DNA of 64,000 nt from Nigrospora sphaerica (Eukaryota; Ascomycota; Sordariomycetes; Amphisphaeriales; Apiosporaceae): positions 248,001 to 312,000 of the forward strand of contig JAGVVL010000009.1 in NCBI GenBank assembly GCA_018287875.1, in the 5' to 3' direction. Shown piece by piece: positions 63,866-64,000 of this stretch. Made by a program: the position numbers and the translations under genes. The notes under the pieces were generated by a model. That model did not search any database, was not told the origin of the DNA, and worked only from the letters and a program-made list of their open reading frames with translations. Each line of letters starts with the position of its first letter. The stretch's first letter is position 1.

Positions 63866-64000
63866 ACAGCGGCACTGGCAGGATAGTAACGGACTTCAAG
63901 GTTGTTCATTAAAGGAAAACTAATACAAGGAAAGATGCCAGACATGACAGACTATATACTGAAGCTTGCCAGGGCTCCTGTGGAGCTTCTTACGTGACCC

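Overview
The window looks like a repeat-rich, accessory-type stretch of a filamentous ascomycete genome (Pezizomycotina; Sordariomycetes is likely but not proven). The evidence is: short GT-AG introns (about 40-100 nt); fungus-specific families (CFEM/Pth11-type receptors, Zn2Cys6 and TEA/ATTS regulators, a GMC oxidoreductase, GH64); Tad-like LINEs and pogo/Fot1-type DNA transposons; and inactivating changes of the CpA-to-TpA kind expected from repeat-induced point mutation (RIP).

Layout. 0-1 kb: the 3' end of a GC-rich beta-propeller gene. 1-7.5 kb: a pogo/Fot1 element abutting a decayed Tad-like LINE. 8-34 kb: a lower-GC island of small genes, most of which I assembled from exons with matching intron phases: two coiled-coil proteins (one with an in-frame 18-bp minisatellite), a pseudokinase-like gene, a three-exon bZIP, an acidic helix-ended protein, a GH64 glucanase, two multi-pass membrane proteins, a candidate lipid-anchored basic protein, another coiled-coil protein, an apparently intact TEA/ATTS transcription factor and a truncated Frizzled-like receptor. 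The island also holds an intact-looking pogo transposon (21.1-23.0 kb), a 474-bp TA-flanked MITE, two near-identical 120-bp elements with 5-bp target duplications, and a dispersed repeat of about 140 bp.

34-64 kb: a second Tad-like LINE; an intact secreted GMC oxidoreductase; a graveyard of SAT4/Pth11-type receptor pieces, a transposase fragment, LTR pieces and a BAH-PHD pseudogene (40-47 kb); a chimeric LINE relic (46.7-49 kb); an SDR; a LINE retaining both ORFs whose 5' half is full of CAR-to-TAR stops while its 3' half is open (51.8-56.8 kb); a Zn2Cys6 regulator; a second copy of the first pogo element; a complete six-exon CFEM-Pth11 receptor; and a 167-bp dead-on-arrival LINE insertion with a perfect 13-bp target duplication.

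How it fits together. Intact or plausibly functional genes are islands between TEs of different ages. The oldest repeats carry RIP-like nonsense changes; the 21.1-23.0 kb pogo element and the paired 120-bp elements look young. Regulators (bZIP, TEA, Zn2Cys6), receptors and secreted enzymes (GH64, GMC) are mixed in a way typical of accessory or subtelomeric fungal compartments, but I see no clear biosynthetic cluster: there is no PKS, NRPS or terpene synthase.
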